From the NCBI GenBank assembly GCA_903911165.1, contig CAIWCQ010000288.1:1-23042 (forward strand): a stretch of 23,042 nt of DNA, written 5' to 3'. The stretch is from an uncultured Actinomycetes bacterium (GTDB lineage Bacteria; Actinomycetota; Actinomycetes; Mycobacteriales; Mycobacteriaceae). Both the position numbers and the translations under genes were made by a program. The notes beneath the pieces were generated by a model. That model saw only the letters and a program-made list of their open reading frames with translations, was not told the DNA's origin and made no database searches. This document shows positions 9,062 to 15,842 of the stretch, one piece after another; the first letter of the stretch is position 1, and the number at the start of each line of letters is the position of its first letter.

Positions 9062-9067
9062 TACCGT
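9062..9067 (+). promoter_or_regulatory. -10 element for leaderless glgM mRNA (TACCGT)
   Basis: TACCGT fits TANNNT and ends 7 nt before the ATG at 9075. No Shine-Dalgarno sequence is present in those 7 nt. Confidence 0.55.
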
Positions 9068-9074
9068 CTGCGGT

Positions 9075-10238
9075 ATGCGTGTGGCGATGATGACCCGCGA
9101 GTACCCGCCGGAGGTCTACGGCGGCGCGGGTGTGCACGTGACCGAATTGGTAGCCCAGTTACGCCAACTGTGCGACGTCGACGTGCACTGCATGGGCGCG
9201 GCTCGCGCCGGGGCGTTCGCCCATCAGCCCGATCCGCTGCTGACGAACGCCAACCCCGCATTATCGACGCTGTCGAGCGATCTTCGGATGGCCGACGCCG
9301 CCGCCGGCGCCAATGTGGTGCATTCGCACACCTGGTACACCGGAATGGCCGGACACATCGCGGCACTGCTGCATGGCATGCCGCACGTGCTCACCGCGCA
9401 TTCGCTGGAGCCGCTGCGGCCCTGGAAGGCCGAACAACTCGGGGGCGGCTACCAGGTCTCACTGTGGGTCGAGCGCACCGCGGTGCAGGCCGCCGATGCG
9501 GTGATCGCCGTGAGCTCAGGCATGCGGGAGGACGTACTGACGGCGTACCCGGCACTGAACGCGGACCGGGTGCACGTCGTCAAGAACGGCGTCGACACCA
9601 GCGTCTGGTATCCCGGCCCGACCGAAGCCGGCGAGTCGATCATCGATGAACTCGGGGTGGACAGGTCGCGGCCGATAGTGGCTTTCGTCGGGCGGATCAC
9701 CCGCCAGAAGGGGGTGCCGCACCTCATCGCCGCGGCCCACCGCTTCGCACCGGAGACCCAATTGGTGTTGTGCGCCGGGTCTCCCGATACTCCGGAAATC
9801 GCCGCCGAGGTCACGGCCGCGGTCTCCGACCTTGCCGAGGAACGCGGCGGCGTGTTCTGGGTTCGCGATATCCTACCCGCGCATCGGATCCGCGAAATCC
9901 TCTCCGCGGCAACGGTTTTCGTTTGCCCGTCGGTATACGAGCCGTTAGGTATCGTTAATCTTGAGGCGATGGCCTGCGAGACGGCAGTGGTCGCCTCCGA
10001 CGTGGGCGGCATCCCAGAGGTCGTCACCGACGGCGTTACCGGCACGTTGGTGCACTACGACGCGACGAATCCGGCGGCCTTCGACGCCGACCTGGCCGAT
10101 GCGATCAACGCTCTGATATCCGATAGCGCGAGGGCCGCGCGATACGGCTCGGCCGGACGTCAGCGTTGTATCGACGAGTTCTCCTGGGCGCGGATCGCCG
10201 CGCAGACCCTCGAGGTGTACCGCGGGGTAACGGCCTAG
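9075..10238 (+). CDS. glgM: alpha-maltose-1-phosphate synthase (GlgM, annotated GlgA in older work)
   Basis: This GT4 glycosyltransferase has 387 residues, the length of Rv1212c. That enzyme was shown to join ADP-glucose and glucose-1-phosphate into maltose-1-phosphate, feeding GlgE. The start MRVAMMTREYPPEVYGGAGV holds the N-terminal acceptor/donor glycine loop. HSHTWYTGMAG follows, and the GT4 nucleotide-sugar site is visible: Arg207 and Lys212 (GRITRQKG) and the E-x7-E pair Glu289/Glu297 in YEPLGIVNLEA. An in-frame ATG at 9051 lies upstream of the -10 element and is rejected. It is divergent from glgC, forming the supply route for maltose-1-phosphate, and convergent with the DUF3117 gene 37 nt away. 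Confidence 0.95.
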   Translation: MRVAMMTREYPPEVYGGAGVHVTELVAQLRQLCDVDVHCMGAARAGAFAHQPDPLLTNANPALSTLSSDLRMADAAAGANVVHSHTWYTGMAGHIAALLHGMPHVLTAHSLEPLRPWKAEQLGGGYQVSLWVERTAVQAADAVIAVSSGMREDVLTAYPALNADRVHVVKNGVDTSVWYPGPTEAGESIIDELGVDRSRPIVAFVGRITRQKGVPHLIAAAHRFAPETQLVLCAGSPDTPEIAAEVTAAVSDLAEERGGVFWVRDILPAHRIREILSAATVFVCPSVYEPLGIVNLEAMACETAVVASDVGGIPEVVTDGVTGTLVHYDATNPAAFDADLADAINALISDSARAARYGSAGRQRCIDEFSWARIAAQTLEVYRGVTA

Positions 10239-10261
10239 CCGGTACCCGCCAGCGGGGGACC

Positions 10262-10285
10262 CACCAGCCGGTGACTCAGCTGGTG
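10262..10285. terminator. weak hairpin between glgM and DUF3117
   Basis: CACCAGC (10262-10268) and GCTGGTG (10279-10285) form a 7-bp stem with a 10-nt loop that contains the DUF3117 stop codon. No U tract is present. It could end glgM transcription, but a chance stem in GC-rich DNA is also possible. Confidence 0.28.
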
Positions 10286-10443
10286 ACACCCTTGAGTTCG
10301 TCGCCCAGAGCGGAGGCCTCATCGGGGGTCAGTTCGACGACGAGACGGCCGCCGCCCTCTAGCGGTACCCGCATCACGATGCCGCGCCCCTCTTTGGTCG
10401 CTTCCAACGGACCGTCGCCGGTCCGGGGCTTCATGGCCGCCAT
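10276..10443 (-). CDS. DUF3117 small conserved protein (Rv1211-like)
   Basis: The product is 55 residues, MAAMKPRTGDGPLEATKEGR followed by GIVMRVPLEGGGRLVVELTP and ending DELKGVTS, which is nearly the whole DUF3117 domain. The frame is open to 10605. However, GGAGGGAG lies 6 nt upstream of the ATG at 10443 and family similarity begins there, so the longer version is rejected. No catalytic motif or membrane helix is visible. It is the last gene of the tagA operon (76 nt after tagA), or may have its own promoter in that gap. The function is unknown; strong conservation across mycobacteria suggests it matters. Confidence 0.9.
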   Translation of the reverse strand: MAAMKPRTGDGPLEATKEGRGIVMRVPLEGGGRLVVELTPDEASALGDELKGVTS

Positions 10444-10519
10444 CGAGTGCTCCCTCCAGATCGAGCAGACCCGCCGACATGACCGAATCGGATGCCGGGC
10501 TGGTTGGTTCAAGATGCCC

Positions 10520-11143
10520 TCATTCTTCCCTATCCGGGCCCAGAGGTGAAAAAGACCCGGTGAACGGCGGTCCGGAGGGCACCCAGCAGGTCCGAAGATG
10601 GTCATCGACCATCCCGGTGGCCTGCATCAACGCATAGGCGGTGGTGGGTCCGACGAACCGGAAACCGAGGCCTCTGAGGTGGCGGGCCAGGGCTGCGGAG
10701 TCCGGCGTGGACGCCGGCACGTCGGACGGTCTAGCCGGGCGCGGACGCGGCGGAGGGGCGTGGGACCACAGCAGTTCGGAGAGATCGACGTCAAGCGCGG
10801 CCGCCACCCGGGCGTTGGCGATGGTGGCCTCGATCTTGGCCCGGTTGCGCACGATGCCGGTGTCGGCCATCAAGCGGGCCACGTCCCGTTCGGTGTAGTC
10901 GGCGACGGTCTCGATGTCGAAATCGGCGAATGCCCGCCGGAAGTTCTCCCGCTTGCCCAGGATGATCCACCAGGACAGCCCGCTCTGGAAAGCCTCCAGT
11001 GTCATCCGCTCGAACAGGGCGACGCGGCCCCGAACCGGCCGACCCCATTCGCGGTCGTGATAGTCCTGCAGGAGCGGCGGTCCACCGGCCGCCCAGTCGC
11101 ACCGCGGGCGAGCGTCGCCGTCGGCGTCAAGGGTTCGGGTCAT
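10520..11143 (-). CDS. tagA: 3-methyladenine DNA glycosylase I
   Basis: TagA removes 3-methyladenine from alkylated DNA as the first step of base-excision repair. The 207-residue protein has the Tag zinc-snap residues Cys15 and His29 (RPRCDWA and YHDREWG) and His182/Cys186 (DDHLRTCW). Glu50 in LEAFQSGLSW matches the base-recognition glutamate of E. coli Tag. A Pro/Arg-rich insert (SHAPPPRPRPARPSD, about 127-141) sits in the middle. The ATG at 11143 overlaps the stop of the preceding gene as ATGA, so translation is coupled. An in-frame ATG at 11161 would extend it into the repeat region and is less likely. Confidence 0.92.
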   Translation of the reverse strand: MTRTLDADGDARPRCDWAAGGPPLLQDYHDREWGRPVRGRVALFERMTLEAFQSGLSWWIILGKRENFRRAFADFDIETVADYTERDVARLMADTGIVRNRAKIEATIANARVAAALDVDLSELLWSHAPPPRPRPARPSDVPASTPDSAALARHLRGLGFRFVGPTTAYALMQATGMVDDHLRTCWVPSGPPFTGSFSPLGPDREE

Positions 11144-11219
11144 CCGTCGCGGCTGCACCACTTCGGGTCATCCGTCGCGGCTGCATCACGTCGGGCTGCA
11201 TCACGTCGGGCTGCATCAC
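11134..11219. repeat. nested tandem repeats (28 bp x2, then 15 bp) at the Rv1209-like/tagA junction
   Basis: A 28-bp unit at 11134-11161 is repeated at 11162-11189 with one mismatch. Its last part continues as two copies of GTCGGGCTGCATCAC (11190-11204 and 11205-11219). On the minus strand the array encodes the RRDAARRDAA tail of the upstream protein. It also duplicates the GGATGACCCGAA start context of tagA. Because 28 is not a multiple of three, the duplicate ATG (11171) opens a different, 14-codon frame that ends at 11127. Confidence 0.8.
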
Positions 11220-11484
11220 GTTCGCTGCGTAAATTGTCGATCTCGGCACCGAGGCGGTCCAACACCCAGTCCACCTCGCTGGTCTTATAGCCGCGAAGCA
11301 CCTGTGCGAACTTGACGGCCTCGACGTCGGCGCCGGTGACCTCGAAAGCCGGCAGCACGGTCGCGGTCGTGCCCCGGGGCAGCGGCGGCAACTGCTCGCC
11401 GCGTCCGAAGACCACCCCGGCAATACCGAACAGGACGACGGCGATCAGGATCAGGACCACCAGATAGAGCAGGATCAGCGTCAC
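11140..11484 (-). CDS. small membrane-anchored DivIVA-like protein (Rv1209-like)
   Basis: The 114-residue product starts at a GTG, 16 nt after gpgS. It has one N-terminal membrane helix (LILLYLVVLILIAVVLFGIA) and then GRGEQLPPLPRGTTATVLP. A short DivIVA-type segment, VKFAQVLRGYKTSEVDWVLD, leads into the coiled coil RLGAEIDNLRSERDAA. The FxxxLRGYxxxEVDxxLD pattern is the DivIVA hallmark, so a role near the membrane in cell-wall growth is plausible but inferred. The C-terminal RRDAA units come from a tandem DNA repeat. The last residues (ATDDPKWCSRDG) are encoded across the repeated tagA start region, so the tail is probably variable between strains. Confidence 0.8.
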   Translation of the reverse strand: MTLILLYLVVLILIAVVLFGIAGVVFGRGEQLPPLPRGTTATVLPAFEVTGADVEAVKFAQVLRGYKTSEVDWVLDRLGAEIDNLRSERDAARRDAARRDAAATDDPKWCSRDG

Positions 11485-11500
11485 ACCCCGAGATCCTGCC

Positions 11501-12490
11501 TCACCGGGTTCCGCGGCGCGTCGGGCGCAGGGTGTTCATCGGGGGCCGGTCGGCCAGCGACACCGTCGAGGTTTTCGTGCGGTACCCCAATGATCCCCCC
11601 AGTGGTCCCTGTCCTGGGCCGTCGGGCAGGAACTGGGTGAGCCCGACACCGGAGTCGTCGATACCGCAGCGGGTCAACAGGGTGGCGATGATCTGCCGAC
11701 TCATCGGGCCGAGCTCGCTCAGCGGCCGGTTGCGGTGCGTGCGTACACCCAGGTTCACCTGTGCGATCGCGTCCAGACCGAACCGGTCGTAGGTGTCGAT
11801 CAGGATTCCGATCTCGACGCCGTAACCGGGCGCGAACGGCACCGCGGTCAGCAGTTCCCGGGTGCCGGCATATTCACCGCCCAGCGGCTGGAGCACGTAG
11901 CCGAGTTCGGGTCGCAGCGCCGCCAGCAGCGGCCGGGCCACCAGTTCGGTGACCCGGCCCCCTCCGTTGGCATCCTCGCCATCGCCGACTTTCAGCGGTC
12001 GCCGGTAAAAACCCCGGACCAGGTGGATGCCGTCCTCGGTGAGCAGCGGGCCCACCAGACGCGGCACGAACATCGGATCGGGGTTGATCAAATCGGAGTC
12101 GATGAAGACGATGATGTCGCCCGTGGTGGCCGCCAGCGAGCGCCACAGCGCCTCGCCCTTTCCGGGCTGCGGGGGGATCTCGGGCAGCGCCTCCTCCCGG
12201 TGGACGACCCGGGCCCCGGCGGCCCGCGCCCGGGCCTCGGTCTCGTCGGTGGAGCCGGAGTCCAGCACGATCAACTCGTCGACGAGTCCGCCCATCGGCG
12301 CAGTACCCAACATCGGCGTGATCGTGTCGACGACCGCAGCGACGGTCTCGGCCTCGTTGAGCGCGGGCAGCACCACCGAGATGGTCCGGCCGGCCTTGGC
12401 CGCCACGAGTTCGGCCATCGTCCAGGTGGGACGGTGCCAGCTGTGACCGGCCAGCCAGGTAGCACCGGGATCGTCGGCGCCGGTGCTCAT
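11501..12490 (-). CDS. gpgS: glucosyl-3-phosphoglycerate synthase
   Basis: GpgS transfers glucose from an NDP-glucose to 3-phosphoglycerate, the first step toward methylglucose lipopolysaccharides. The GT81 protein has 329 residues. Visible features are VVLPALNEAETV (39-50), ELIVLDSGSTDET, the metal-binding DSD at 131-133 (IVFIDSDLINPDP), Glu226 in PGYGVEIGILID, and His252 in GVRTHRNRPL. The C-terminal 40 residues are low in recognisable structure. Its ATG overlaps the folP2 stop (ATGA at 12487-12490). Both genes are also adjacent in M. tuberculosis (Rv1207-Rv1208). Confidence 0.96.
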   Translation of the reverse strand: MSTGADDPGATWLAGHSWHRPTWTMAELVAAKAGRTISVVLPALNEAETVAAVVDTITPMLGTAPMGGLVDELIVLDSGSTDETEARARAAGARVVHREEALPEIPPQPGKGEALWRSLAATTGDIIVFIDSDLINPDPMFVPRLVGPLLTEDGIHLVRGFYRRPLKVGDGEDANGGGRVTELVARPLLAALRPELGYVLQPLGGEYAGTRELLTAVPFAPGYGVEIGILIDTYDRFGLDAIAQVNLGVRTHRNRPLSELGPMSRQIIATLLTRCGIDDSGVGLTQFLPDGPGQGPLGGSLGYRTKTSTVSLADRPPMNTLRPTRRGTR

Positions 12491-13362
12491 GCCAGCCCCC
12501 GAACCGTGCGCGTCGGCGGCCGGTCCCCGGCGATCGAGGCGACCATCTCCAGCACCCGGCGGGTGGGCCCGACCTCGTGGACCCGGAACATCCGGGCTCC
12601 GTCGGCGGCGGCCAACGCGGTCGCGGCCAAGGTGCCCTCAAGCCGTTCGGTGAGTTCCACACCGAGAGTCTCACCGATGAAGTCCTTGTTGCTCAGCGCC
12701 ATCAGGACCGGCCATCCGGTCCCGACGAGATCCCTGACGTGACGCAGCAGCGTCAGGCCGTGATGGGTGTTCTTTCCGAAATCGTGGGTCGGATCGACGA
12801 GCACGCGCTCACGCGAAACCCCTACTGCCACAGCATGTTCGGCGGCGGCAGTGACCTCGGCAATGACATCGTCGAGGACTCCGGTTACCGCTGTTCCGTA
12901 GTGGACGCGGAACGGCCGGGTGCGCGGCACGGCGCCGCCGGTATGCGAGCAGACGATGCCGGCACCGAACTCCGCAGCGACCTCGGGCAGTGCCGGATCG
13001 TGCCCGGCCCAGGTGTCGTTGATGATGTCGGCTCCGGCCGCGCACGCCAGCTTGGCGACCGAGGCGCGCCAAGTGTCCACGCTGATGCACTGGTCGGGAT
13101 ACTCCGCGCGGACCCACTCGATAAAGGGCACCACGCGAGCAATCTCCTCGGCCGCGTCGACGAGGACCCCCGGTCCGGCCTTGACCCCGCCGATGTCGAT
13201 GACGTCGGCCCCCTCGGCGACGACCCGGTGTACCGCGGCCATGGCGGCCTCGTCGGTGAACGTCGCGCCCCGGTCGTAGAAGGAGTCGGGAGTGCGGTTG
13301 ACGATCGCCATGATGAGGGCGCGGTCGCCGGCCACCGGTCGCCCGCAGAACGTCGAGTTCAC
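12487..13362 (-). CDS. folP2: dihydropteroate synthase paralogue FolP2
   Basis: This TIM-barrel protein is related to dihydropteroate synthase. From the GTG at 13362 it has 291 residues. The start lies 10 nt after fadD6, and the first residues NSTFCGRPVAG match the family N-terminus. The same frame stays open to 13812, but that part is out-of-frame fadD6 sequence. Family landmarks are present but altered. Loop 1 reads NRTPDSFYD where active enzymes have NVTPDSFSD. The DxGGxSTRPG loop reads DIGGVKAGPG. The SRK motif reads SNK (ALSNKDFIGE). M. tuberculosis FolP2 is reported to lack dihydropteroate synthase activity, and these changes fit that. Its role beside gpgS is unknown. Confidence 0.9.
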   Translation of the reverse strand: MNSTFCGRPVAGDRALIMAIVNRTPDSFYDRGATFTDEAAMAAVHRVVAEGADVIDIGGVKAGPGVLVDAAEEIARVVPFIEWVRAEYPDQCISVDTWRASVAKLACAAGADIINDTWAGHDPALPEVAAEFGAGIVCSHTGGAVPRTRPFRVHYGTAVTGVLDDVIAEVTAAAEHAVAVGVSRERVLVDPTHDFGKNTHHGLTLLRHVRDLVGTGWPVLMALSNKDFIGETLGVELTERLEGTLAATALAAADGARMFRVHEVGPTRRVLEMVASIAGDRPPTRTVRGLA

Positions 13363-13372
13363 CCGGCCAAGG

Positions 13373-15151
13373 CTAGTTGGGGCGGCGGCCGGCGGCGACG
13401 TCGGCCGGGTAGGACTCGTAGAACGGCAGATAGCCCTCGTCGCGGCCGGCCAGCACGTACAGCGGATCGGACACGTCGGTGCCGTAGGCCTGGTTGCGTA
13501 ACTCGACCTTGCGGCTTTTGAACGTCGATGTAGTTTCAAGCGACGCGACGATTCGGAGGAACAACGGCACCGCGTAAATCGGCAGGGTTGCGTAGAGGGT
13601 TTCGGCCAGGCGGTGGCCGTCGACGCTCGCGCCGTCGCGCAGTTTGATCGCCGCCATCCCGGCCCGTCCGCCGGTGTCGGGCACCTCCACACCGAACACC
13701 GTGCACTCCTCGACGGCGCGATCGGCGACCAGGGCCGCCTCGACCTCGGTGGTGGCCACGTTCTCACCCTTCCAGCGGAAGGTGTCGCCGAGCCGGTCGG
13801 TGAATGCCGCATGTCCGAGTCCCTGGGGGCTCATCAGGTCGCCGGTGTTGAACCAGACGTCGCCGTCCTTGAAAGCGTTGCGCACCAACTTGCGCTCGCT
13901 GGCGGCCTTGTCGGTGTAGCCGTCGAACGGCGAGAACCGGTTCACCGGGCTCAGCAGCAGACCCGGCCGCCCGGGCGGAACCCGGCGCACCCGCCCGTCG
14001 GAACCGCGCGCCGGATCGCCCGTCTCAGGGTCATACTCGACGTAGGCCAGCCGCATCGGATTGACCCCGGTCGATCCCGGGACGTTGAAGACGTTGATAA
14101 AGCCGGTGTTTCCCTCGCTGGCGGCGTAGAACTCCGCTACCCGGCCGATACCGAACCGATGGGTGAACTCCTGCCAGATCTCCGGCCGAAGCCCGTTGCC
14201 GACGATCACCCGGATCTTGTGTGCGCGGTCGTCGGCCCGGGGCGGTTGGTTGAGCAGATAGCGGCACACCTCGCCGATGTAGACGAATGCGGTGGCGTCC
14301 ATCTGGCGTACCTCGTCGAAGAACCGCGACGCCGAGAACCCCCTGCCCAGCGCGAGCGTGGCGCCCGCGTCGATCACCGAGGACAGCGCAACGGTCAGCG
14401 CGTTGTTGTGGTACATCGGCAGCGGGCAGTAGAGCGTGTCACTGCCGCGCAGTCGCAGCCCCAGTCCGCCAAAGGCCGCCAGTGCGCGCAGCCACCGCAG
14501 GTGGGTCATCACGCTGGCCTTCGGATGGCCGGTGGTGCCGGAGGTGAAGATGTAGAACGCCGGATCCTTGGCCTGCACCTGCAAGGCAGAGGCGGGGTTC
14601 GCCGTCGACTTGCCCACGGCGGCGGCCGCAAAGTCTTCGGCCGAGATCACCTCGACGCCGGATAGCGCGGCGCCACTGGATCTAATCGGATCAATCAGAT
14701 CGGCTTCGGCGACGACGACGCTGGCGCCGAGCAGTCCGATGCTGTGGGCCAGCACCTCCTCGCGCTGATGATGATTCAGCATGCCGGCCACCGCGCCACA
14801 TTTGACCGCGGCGAGCATCGTCAACACGACATCAGGGGAATTGCGCTCCATGATGCCGACGACATCGCCGCGGCCCACACCGCGCTCGGCAAGCACCGCC
14901 GCGTAGCGATTGGCGGTCTCGTTGGCCTCGGAGTAACTGATCTTCTCGTCGCCATAGCGCAGGAAAGTCTTGTCCCCGTACCGGGCGGCACGCTCGGCGA
15001 AGACCTTGCCGATCGACGCTCTCGAGTCCGGTTGGGCCAACAGTCCGGTCCGGGCGCCGCGCAGGATCACCGGCGCGTCGATCAGGACCGCCGGCAACCG
15101 GGTGAGTAGGTCGAGCAGGCCCACCGCGCGCGAGACCTTGTCAGCGCCCAT
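13373..15151 (-). CDS. fadD6: fatty-acyl-CoA synthetase (FATP-like)
   Basis: FadD6 activates long-chain fatty acids with ATP and CoA. The protein has 592 residues against 597 in M. tuberculosis. The AMP-binding P-loop YIFTSGTTGHPKAS is at 200-213, followed by CPLPMYHNNALTVAL, the adenylate motif FYAASEGNTGF, WFNTGDLM and the FATP signature DRLGDTFRWKGENVATTEVE. The C-terminus carries TFKSRKVELRNQAY. The ATG at 15151 has AAAGGA about 8 nt upstream, inside the 3' end of the LOG gene, which it overlaps by 11 nt. An extension to 15202 is rejected on this basis. It belongs to the LOG-fadD6-folP2-gpgS unit. Confidence 0.95.
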   Translation of the reverse strand: MGADKVSRAVGLLDLLTRLPAVLIDAPVILRGARTGLLAQPDSRASIGKVFAERAARYGDKTFLRYGDEKISYSEANETANRYAAVLAERGVGRGDVVGIMERNSPDVVLTMLAAVKCGAVAGMLNHHQREEVLAHSIGLLGASVVVAEADLIDPIRSSGAALSGVEVISAEDFAAAAVGKSTANPASALQVQAKDPAFYIFTSGTTGHPKASVMTHLRWLRALAAFGGLGLRLRGSDTLYCPLPMYHNNALTVALSSVIDAGATLALGRGFSASRFFDEVRQMDATAFVYIGEVCRYLLNQPPRADDRAHKIRVIVGNGLRPEIWQEFTHRFGIGRVAEFYAASEGNTGFINVFNVPGSTGVNPMRLAYVEYDPETGDPARGSDGRVRRVPPGRPGLLLSPVNRFSPFDGYTDKAASERKLVRNAFKDGDVWFNTGDLMSPQGLGHAAFTDRLGDTFRWKGENVATTEVEAALVADRAVEECTVFGVEVPDTGGRAGMAAIKLRDGASVDGHRLAETLYATLPIYAVPLFLRIVASLETTSTFKSRKVELRNQAYGTDVSDPLYVLAGRDEGYLPFYESYPADVAAGRRPN

Positions 15152-15731
15152 GATCGAGTTCCTTTCCGCGGGCCTCCCCGGCGCACAGGTCCAGGGCCGC
15201 ATCTACCTCACCAACGACCACGAGCCGGTCGAGCGCGGCGCGCGTGACGAAGCCGGTTCGCGTCAGGGAGTCGAGCCAGCTGCGCAGCCCGTCGTAATGA
15301 CCCGCAGGATCGAGCAGGACCACGGGTTTGTCGTGCATCCCGAGGTACCCGGCCGTCCAGGTTTCGAAGAGCTCCTCGCAGGTGCCGATCCCACCGGGCA
15401 GTGTCAGAAAGGCGTCGCTGCGATCCTCCATCACCTGCTTGCGCTGCCGCATGGTGTCGGTGACGACCAACTCGTCGGCCTCGGTGTCGGCCAATTCGCG
15501 ATGCAGCAGGGCTTTGGGGATCACACCGACGGTGCGCCCGCCGGCTTCGCGCGCCCCGGCCGCAACCGCACCCATCGCCGAGACGTTCCCGCCCCCGGAC
15601 ACCAGGGTCCAGCCACGACGAGCGATCGCCGCGCCGACCCGGCCTGCCAAGTCCAGCAACTCCGGGTGCCGCGGTCCGGCGGAGCAGTAGACGCAGACCG
15701 ACCACTCGGTGTCGAAACCCGGCGGTTGCAC
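15141..15731 (-). CDS. LOG-family cytokinin riboside 5'-monophosphate phosphoribohydrolase (Rv1205-like)
   Basis: LOG enzymes release cytokinin bases by splitting ribose-5-phosphate from the nucleotide. M. tuberculosis Rv1205 does this, and its product accumulates in proteasome mutants. The 196-residue protein has the Rossmann-like start VCVYCSAGPRHPELLDLA, LVSGGGNVSAMGAVA, and the catalytic pair Arg (TMRQRKQVM) and Glu within PGGIGTCEELFETWT. A GTG start at 15731 is chosen because TAGGTT lies 7 nt upstream, indicating a leaderless message. It heads the operon fadD6-folP2-gpgS-Rv1209-tagA. Confidence 0.92.
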   Translation of the reverse strand: MQPPGFDTEWSVCVYCSAGPRHPELLDLAGRVGAAIARRGWTLVSGGGNVSAMGAVAAGAREAGGRTVGVIPKALLHRELADTEADELVVTDTMRQRKQVMEDRSDAFLTLPGGIGTCEELFETWTAGYLGMHDKPVVLLDPAGHYDGLRSWLDSLTRTGFVTRAALDRLVVVGEVDAALDLCAGEARGKELDHGR

Positions 15732-15738
15732 ACCGCAA

Positions 15739-15744
15739 AACCTA
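15739..15744 (-). promoter_or_regulatory. -10 element for the leaderless LOG operon (TAGGTT)
   Basis: On the minus strand TAGGTT is 7 nt before the GTG at 15731. It is the same hexamer and spacing as upstream of glgC. It probably drives the seven-gene operon. Confidence 0.5.
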
Positions 15745-15830
15745 GACCAGCGCCCCCTCGCCGCCGAACTGTGCCGCGCTTTACGGCTACTGGTTTGCCA
15801 CTATTGGTGTGCAGAGTGGGTCTGCGGCCA

Positions 15831-15836
15831 TAAAGT
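15831..15836 (+). promoter_or_regulatory. -10 element for the leaderless STAND ATPase mRNA (TAAAGT)
   Basis: TAAAGT fits TANNNT and ends 6 nt before the ATG at 15843, with no room for a Shine-Dalgarno sequence. The 111-nt divergent region shows no convincing -35. Confidence 0.5.
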
Positions 15837-15842
15837 CCGGCT

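Noticed and set aside
10444..10605. Longer DUF3117 protein starting at 10605
   Set aside because: It overlaps the end of tagA, and a strong Shine-Dalgarno sequence (GGAGGGAG) sits 6 nt before the ATG at 10443.
11134..11219. Possible CRISPR array
   Set aside because: Units are directly adjacent without spacers, partly coding, and no cas gene is nearby.
13363..13812. 150-codon N-terminal extension of folP2
   Set aside because: The extension is fadD6 coding sequence read in another frame, with Arg/Pro/Ser-rich composition. The family N-terminus begins at the GTG at 13362.
13613..14665. 350-codon open frame opposite fadD6
   Set aside because: It lies wholly inside fadD6 on the other strand and has no family motif or start signal.
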